Of a stretch of 64,000 bases of DNA, positions 60,209 through 64,000 are shown piece by piece. Source of the stretch: Ketobacter sp. GTDB lineage: Bacteria > Pseudomonadota > Gammaproteobacteria > Pseudomonadales > Ketobacteraceae. The position numbers and the translations under genes are program-made. Each line of letters starts with the position of its first letter. Positions within the stretch are counted from its first letter, which is position 1. The notes below the pieces were generated by a model that worked only from the letters and a program-made list of their open reading frames with translations, was not told the origin of the DNA and searched no databases. The stretch covers positions 248,001 to 312,000 of the forward strand of contig NZ_RCHN01000015.1 in the NCBI RefSeq assembly GCF_003671495.1. Direction: 5' to 3'.

Positions 60209-61761
60209 TGGGCTTCTCCTTCAAAGTGATAACGACCGGTACCCAGGCTGCTGGGCCCCTTCCGCACAAAGTGCACCATCAAGAACATCTCCACGATAAA
60301 CAGGCCGGTATAAAACAACACGATGGCAATCAGGCTGCTCCAGACATCCCCGGCCGCCAGGCTGGAGGCAGAAAGATGGGTGGGCAGGATCTCACCAATG
60401 GACCAGGGCTGGCGCCCGTACTCCGCCACGATCCAGCCACATTCCGCCGCAATCCAGGGCAGCGGGATGGAATAGAACGCCATGCGCAATACCCATTTTT
60501 TCTCGCCAATGTGATGGCGGGTGGATTCATAAAAGGCCAGCAGGAACACCAGCAACATGAAGAAGCCCGCCCCCACCATGACCCGAAAGCCGAAGAACAG
60601 GGGCCATACCTTGGGAATGGAGCGATCCACCGCCGCCTGGATATCCGCTTCGGTGGCACTGACCACATCCGGCACATCCTGCTTCAACAGCAATCCGTAA
60701 CCCAAATCCCCTTTCACCTGCTCAAAGGCGGCCCGGGTTGCGTCGGTAACCCCCTCCTGCCGTAATTGCTGCAGCAGGCCATAGGCCGCCATACCATTGC
60801 GAATACGCGCTTCGTGTTGCTGTTTCAGATCGGCAATGCCCAGCACCGGCTCGTCCAGGCTGCGGGTGGCAACGATGCCCAGCGCATAGGGAATCCGCAC
60901 GGCATAGTGGGTGGTTTGCGCCTCATCGTCGGGCCATCCGATCAGAGTGAACGCCGCCGGGGGTTCATGGGTTTGCCATTCCGCCTCTATGGCCGCCAGT
61001 TTGGTTTTTTGCACGTCCCCTAGCTCGTAACCGGATTCATCCCCCAGTACGATCACTGACAGAATCGACGCCGTGCCGAAACTGGCGGCAATGGCAAAAG
61101 AGCGCCGGGCAAAGGGAATATCCCGCCCTTTCAGCAGATACCAACTGGAAACACCCAGCACGAACATGGCCCCCGTCACATAGCCCGACGCCACGGTATG
61201 CACAAACTTCACCTGGGCCACCGGATTGAAAAACACCTCACCCATGGAGGTCAGTTCCATACGCATGGTTTCGTAGTTGAACTCCGCCCCCACCGGATTC
61301 TGCATCCAGCCGTTAGCAATCAGGATCCACAGTGCCGACAAATTGGAGCCCAGGGCCACCAGCCAGGTCACCGCCAGGTGTTGGCGCTGGCTGAGCCGGT
61401 CCCAACCAAAGAAGAACAGGCCGATCAGGGTGCTTTCCAGGAAGAACGCCATCAAGCCTTCGATGGCCAGGGGCACCCCGAAAATATCCCCCACGTAATG
61501 GGAGTAATAAGCCCAGTTGGTGCCGAACTGGAATTCCATGGTCAACCCCGTGGTGACCCCCAACGCAAAGTTGATCCCGAACAACTTACCCCAGAAGCGG
61601 GTCATGTCTTTGTATACCGTCTTCTGGGTCAGCACATACGCCGATTCCATAATGGCCAGGATGAACGACAATCCCAGGGTGAGCGGCACAAAAATAAAAT
61701 GAAACAAAGCCGTGAGGGCAAACTGCAAGCGTGCCACTTCAACGGCAGATGCATCGATCAT
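60205..61761 (-). CDS. cydA: Cytochrome bd ubiquinol oxidase subunit I
   Basis: 518 residues. The N-terminal helix carries the haem ligand region FALTALFHFIFVPLTLGLS. The quinol-binding Q-loop is long (about 250-380), as in the E. coli-type enzyme rather than the short-loop CIO type. GFRVMVGAGFFMLL near residue 395 should contain the axial Met of haem b558. It is coupled to cydP upstream and cydB downstream by ATGA overlaps. Confidence 0.97.
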   Translation of the reverse strand: MIDASAVEVARLQFALTALFHFIFVPLTLGLSFILAIMESAYVLTQKTVYKDMTRFWGKLFGINFALGVTTGLTMEFQFGTNWAYYSHYVGDIFGVPLAIEGLMAFFLESTLIGLFFFGWDRLSQRQHLAVTWLVALGSNLSALWILIANGWMQNPVGAEFNYETMRMELTSMGEVFFNPVAQVKFVHTVASGYVTGAMFVLGVSSWYLLKGRDIPFARRSFAIAASFGTASILSVIVLGDESGYELGDVQKTKLAAIEAEWQTHEPPAAFTLIGWPDDEAQTTHYAVRIPYALGIVATRSLDEPVLGIADLKQQHEARIRNGMAAYGLLQQLRQEGVTDATRAAFEQVKGDLGYGLLLKQDVPDVVSATEADIQAAVDRSIPKVWPLFFGFRVMVGAGFFMLLVFLLAFYESTRHHIGEKKWVLRMAFYSIPLPWIAAECGWIVAEYGRQPWSIGEILPTHLSASSLAAGDVWSSLIAIVLFYTGLFIVEMFLMVHFVRKGPSSLGTGRYHFEGEAQ

Positions 61762-61931
61762 GGGTGCTCCTTAGCGGAAGCGTCCGCAGGCGAATCAAGG
61801 TACAGGTCGGCAGGTTGGTGTTGCTGTTCCAGAGAGGGGAAGAAGGCCATTTTCAGACTGATGATCAGCACCAGTTTCACCAGCAGAATCCAGGTGACAT
61901 GCCGGCGCAGTGACAGATCCATTCGTTGCAT
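61758..61931 (-). CDS. cydP: Cytochrome bd-associated small membrane protein CydP
   Basis: 57-residue protein read directly from the DNA. It begins MQRMDLSLRRHVTWILLVKL, has one membrane helix at about 12-32, and ends with a polar tail rich in Gln, Asp and Ala. It matches the short CydP family encoded upstream of cydA in several proteobacteria. The TGA overlaps the cydA ATG (ATGA), so cydP, cydA, cydB and cydX are one coupled operon. The start could also be the Met four codons in. Confidence 0.85.
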   Translation of the reverse strand: MQRMDLSLRRHVTWILLVKLVLIISLKMAFFPSLEQQHQPADLYLDSPADASAKEHP

Positions 61932-61986
61932 GATTCAAGGCCCCTCTCAGTGGCTGACAGAAACAACAGTCCCAACCCTCCTAATA

Positions 61987-62001
61987 GCATCGCTCATGCC
62001 A
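61987..62001 (-). promoter_or_regulatory. Sigma-54 (-24/-12) promoter of the cydPABX operon
   Basis: On the minus strand TGGCATGAGCGATGC has GG at 62000-61999 and GC at 61988-61987, spaced by exactly 10 nt, close to consensus TGGCAC-N5-TTGC. It lies about 55 bp upstream of cydP, giving a leader of about 45 nt. A sigma-54 activator gene is divergent, which supports the call. Confidence 0.7.
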
Positions 62002-62095
62002 GCCTGAGGCACGTCGGGTAAATTTTTTATCTTATTGTTTTTATTTAAAATAGTTACCATGCATGGATTTTCTGTGTTGCCATACAGGCCCGCCC

Positions 62096-62134
62096 CTGCC
62101 ATATTTGACAGACTGATACTGCCATTTTGGACAG
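62096..62134. promoter_or_regulatory. Two dyad sites, probable enhancer of the sigma-54 activator
   Basis: CTGCCATATTTGACAG (62096-62111) and CTGCCATTTTGGACAG (62119-62134) are identical at 14 of 16 positions, roughly palindromic (CTGYCA-N4-TGRCAG) and 23 bp apart, about two helical turns. They lie about 100-130 bp upstream of the cydP -24 element and just before the activator's own start codon, so they could also autoregulate it. Confidence 0.65.
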
Positions 62135-62139
62135 CACAC

Positions 62140-63444
62140 ATGATCAATATCGAGCCGTCTGGCCTGCTGACCCTGTTTGATAAACCGGCCATTTTCATCG
62201 ACAAGAGCTACCGGATTCTGGCCAGCAACCCGGCCTATGAGAAGCGTTACGGCACCCCCCAGGACGGCAGCCGCTGCTACAACGTTTCCCACAGTTACGA
62301 CAGCCCCTGCCACACCCACGGCGAATCCTGCCCTCTGCAACAAGCGCAAAGCTCCAGCAAACCCGCCCGCTGCCTGCACATCCATCAGCAGCAGGATCAT
62401 CGCCAATACTGCAACGTGCAGGTGCTGCCGGTGCCGGACGGCAAGGGTGACCACCTGGGTTACATCGAAGTGATCACCGAGTCGGAATCCGCCAGCCCCC
62501 TGGCCAGCAACAAGGCCCTGGTGGGGGAATCGCCGCCGTTTCAACGGATGATGGAAAGTGTGTACCGGGTGGCTCCCACCAACGTGAGTGTGCTGCTGGA
62601 GGGAGAGTCCGGCACCGGCAAGGAGCTGATCGCCAAAGCCATTCACGATGCCAGCCAGCGGCGCCTGGGCAAGTTTGTGGTCCTGGAATGCAGCGGCATC
62701 AACGAGAACCTGTTTGAAAGCGAATTGTTCGGCTACCGCAAAGGCGCCTTCACCGGTGCCCGCAGTGACCGTGAGGGGCTCGCCGCCAGTGCCAGTGGTG
62801 GCACCCTGTTCCTCGATGAAGTGGGGGACATCCCCATCAACCTGCAGGTGAAATTGCTGCGCCTGTTGGAAACCGGTTCCTTCCGCCCCATTGGCGCGAC
62901 CGAAATGGAACGTACCGATTTCCGCCTGATCTGCGCCAGCCACAAGAACCTGAAGGAGATGGTGGAACAGGGCACCTTTCGCGAAGACCTCTATTACCGG
63001 CTGGCCACCTTCCCCATCCACCTGCCGCCCCTGCGGGAGCGCAAGGAGGATCTGCCCGCCCTCTGTGAAGCCTTGCTGGCCAAGCCGCCGGTGCCGGAAC
63101 ACACCTACGTGAGTAACGCGGCCCTGCGCCAGCTGGCCCGCTATCGGTTTCCCGGCAACATCCGCGAGTTGCGCAACATCCTGATCCGGGCCTCGCTGCT
63201 GGCGGACGACCACGTGATCCAGACCAAGCACCTGCCCGGCGACATCACCGATCTGATTTCCGCCCACGACAAAAGCCACTTCGCCGAAAAGCTCCATACC
63301 CTGGAGGAAATCGAGCTGCAGTACCTGCACCACGCCCAGGAGGTGTTCGGCGGCAGCCCGGCGCAGCTGGCGCAGCAACTGGGTGTCAGTGAACGCACTC
63401 TTTATCGCAAACTGGCCAGGCTGAAGCAGGCCGAAACGGACTAA
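62140..63444 (+). CDS. Sigma-54-dependent transcriptional activator divergent from cydPABX
   Basis: 434 residues. The N-terminal PAS-like sensor (about 8-120) has a Cys/His cluster (CYNVSH, PCHTHGESCP) that could bind haem, metal or respond to redox. The AAA+ domain has GESGTGKE (Walker A), GAFTGA (sigma-54 contact) and GGTLFLDEVGDIP (Walker B). The C-terminal Fis-type helix-turn-helix ends LGVSERTLYRKLARL. The ATG at 62140 is used; the frame is open further upstream but crosses the dyad sites. It likely activates the divergent bd oxidase operon. Confidence 0.9.
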   Translation: MINIEPSGLLTLFDKPAIFIDKSYRILASNPAYEKRYGTPQDGSRCYNVSHSYDSPCHTHGESCPLQQAQSSSKPARCLHIHQQQDHRQYCNVQVLPVPDGKGDHLGYIEVITESESASPLASNKALVGESPPFQRMMESVYRVAPTNVSVLLEGESGTGKELIAKAIHDASQRRLGKFVVLECSGINENLFESELFGYRKGAFTGARSDREGLAASASGGTLFLDEVGDIPINLQVKLLRLLETGSFRPIGATEMERTDFRLICASHKNLKEMVEQGTFREDLYYRLATFPIHLPPLRERKEDLPALCEALLAKPPVPEHTYVSNAALRQLARYRFPGNIRELRNILIRASLLADDHVIQTKHLPGDITDLISAHDKSHFAEKLHTLEEIELQYLHHAQEVFGGSPAQLAQQLGVSERTLYRKLARLKQAETD

Positions 63445-63455
63445 TAACGTCCATT

Positions 63456-63471
63456 TCGGCACCTTTAGTGC
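63456..63471 (+). promoter_or_regulatory. Possible sigma-54 promoter upstream of the thioesterase gene
   Basis: CGGCACCTTTAGTGC has GG (63458-63459) and GC (63470-63471) exactly 10 nt apart, a -24/-12 spacing, 12 bp after the activator stop. It matches consensus less well than the cydP site. Confidence 0.4.
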
Positions 63472-63538
63472 GAAAAGCGTTGACCCTGCGGTATTTCAAC
63501 CTACCATGTTGGAACATCCAGCTGTTTCCGGAGGAGCC

Positions 63539-64000
63539 ATGCAATTCACCGATTTACTCACCAGCATCCAATCTGAGCCCGGCGTCAGCCTGCTGCCCGA
63601 CCCCGCTGACTGGCTGCAGGGCCGTGCCCTGTTCGGCGGGTTGCAGACCATCCTCTGCCTGCACGCCATGCGCTCTCTGCTGCCGGAAGTACCCTTACGC
63701 TCCCTGCAAACCACCTTTATCCAACCGGCCCGCAGCCCCCAGGTGAGAGCCGTGGCATCGGTGATTCGCGCCGGCAAAAACGTCACCCACGCCGAAGCCC
63801 GACTGCTGGATGACGAGGAAAACGTAGTCGCCCTGGTGGTGGGTGTATTCGGCGCCGCGCGGGAATCCGCCGTCAACATTACCCCCCAACAACCGGCGGT
63901 GGACAGTGAACGGCCCCGCCACTTCAAACAGTTGCCCGGCGTGCCTGGCTTCACCAAACATTTCAGCGCCACCTGGCTGGTGGGAAAACTGCCGTTCGGC
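63539..64000 (+). CDS. Acyl-CoA thioesterase family protein (3' partial)
   Basis: The open frame runs to the window edge (154 codons visible). It starts MQFTDLLTSIQSEPG after a GGAGGAG ribosome site. ALFGGLQTILCLHAMRSLLP and LRSLQTTFIQPAR, followed by VVGVFGAARES, match the N-terminal hot-dog of thioesterase-like (TesB-type, Acyl-CoA_thio) proteins. It would hydrolyse acyl-CoA. It follows the sigma-54 activator by 94 bp on the same strand. Confidence 0.75.
   Translation, partial: MQFTDLLTSIQSEPGVSLLPDPADWLQGRALFGGLQTILCLHAMRSLLPEVPLRSLQTTFIQPARSPQVRAVASVIRAGKNVTHAEARLLDDEENVVALVVGVFGAARESAVNITPQQPAVDSERPRHFKQLPGVPGFTKHFSATWLVGKLPFG

Noticed and set aside
62041..63462. 473-codon minus-strand open frame across the sigma-54 activator
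   Set aside because: Antisense shadow of a well-recognised protein; translation is His/Gln/Val low-complexity with no family features or ribosome site.

Overview
The window reads as a chromosomal segment of a GC-rich, lipid-oriented gammaproteobacterium, probably marine or hydrocarbon-associated (Alcanivorax/Marinobacter/Ketobacter-like). The pointers are a wax ester synthase/DGAT, a fatty acyl-AMP ligase, a dienoyl-CoA isomerase, a FadL porin, an MMPL-type RND exporter, a glucosylglycerate pathway and a bd quinol oxidase. The taxonomic placement is inference only. I saw no rRNA, tRNA, CRISPR array, transposase or integrase.

Layout. 0-6 kb: dienoyl-CoA isomerase-like crotonase (5' end outside the window), DUF481 outer-membrane protein, Old Yellow Enzyme homologue, ppnP and an RND/MMPL exporter. 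5.8-12.3 kb (minus strand): PilZ multi-span membrane protein, then a four-gene operon DUF3348 - MotA/ZorA-like DUF802 protein - MotB/OmpA-like protein - DUF2894. This last operon looks like an uncharacterised ion-driven envelope motor and is the best candidate for an undescribed system. 12.6-20.5 kb: an orphan type VI secretion (T6SS) island, with a plus-strand operon (DUF6484, DUF2169, degenerate ketosynthase, PAAR-like DUF4150 fused to a putative HNH-type toxin, beta-propeller-like immunity candidate, TIGR02270) running into a convergent vgrG.

20.6-42.7 kb: accessory metabolism. XdhC, FAAL-ACP, two lipoprotein arylsulfotransferase paralogues, a PAPS-type sulfotransferase, KAS III, a haem-motif/DUF11 surface protein, a RoxA-like dihaem cytochrome, an S8 protease, a Tat-exported molybdenum hydroxylase (two subunits), a TetR regulator with a clear palindromic operator, FadL, and an Lcp/MpaB-like DUF2236 oxygenase. 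The combination of Lcp-like oxygenase, RoxA-like cytochrome, Mo hydroxylase and TetR recalls polyisoprene-cleavage loci and suggests extracytoplasmic oxidation of a hydrophobic substrate. 42.9-45.9 kb: two proteins of T6SS-associated families (DUF1963, DUF4261) in a more AT-rich stretch.

46-52.2 kb (minus strand): a glucosylglycerate cycle (glycerate kinase, GpgP-like phosphatase, GpgS, GH13_18 phosphorylase) plus a BaiN/YhiN-type flavoprotein. 52.2-58.9 kb: PlsB-like acyltransferase, WS/DGAT, YaeQ, NTF2-like protein, a truncated Crp-like domain, a gluzincin protease and an HSL-type esterase. 58.9-63.4 kb: cydP-cydA-cydB-cydX, with a divergent sigma-54 activator, a good -24/-12 promoter upstream of cydP and two near-identical dyad sites that may be the activator's enhancer. 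cydX and cydP are very small genes read directly from the DNA. The window ends inside an acyl-CoA thioesterase-like gene.
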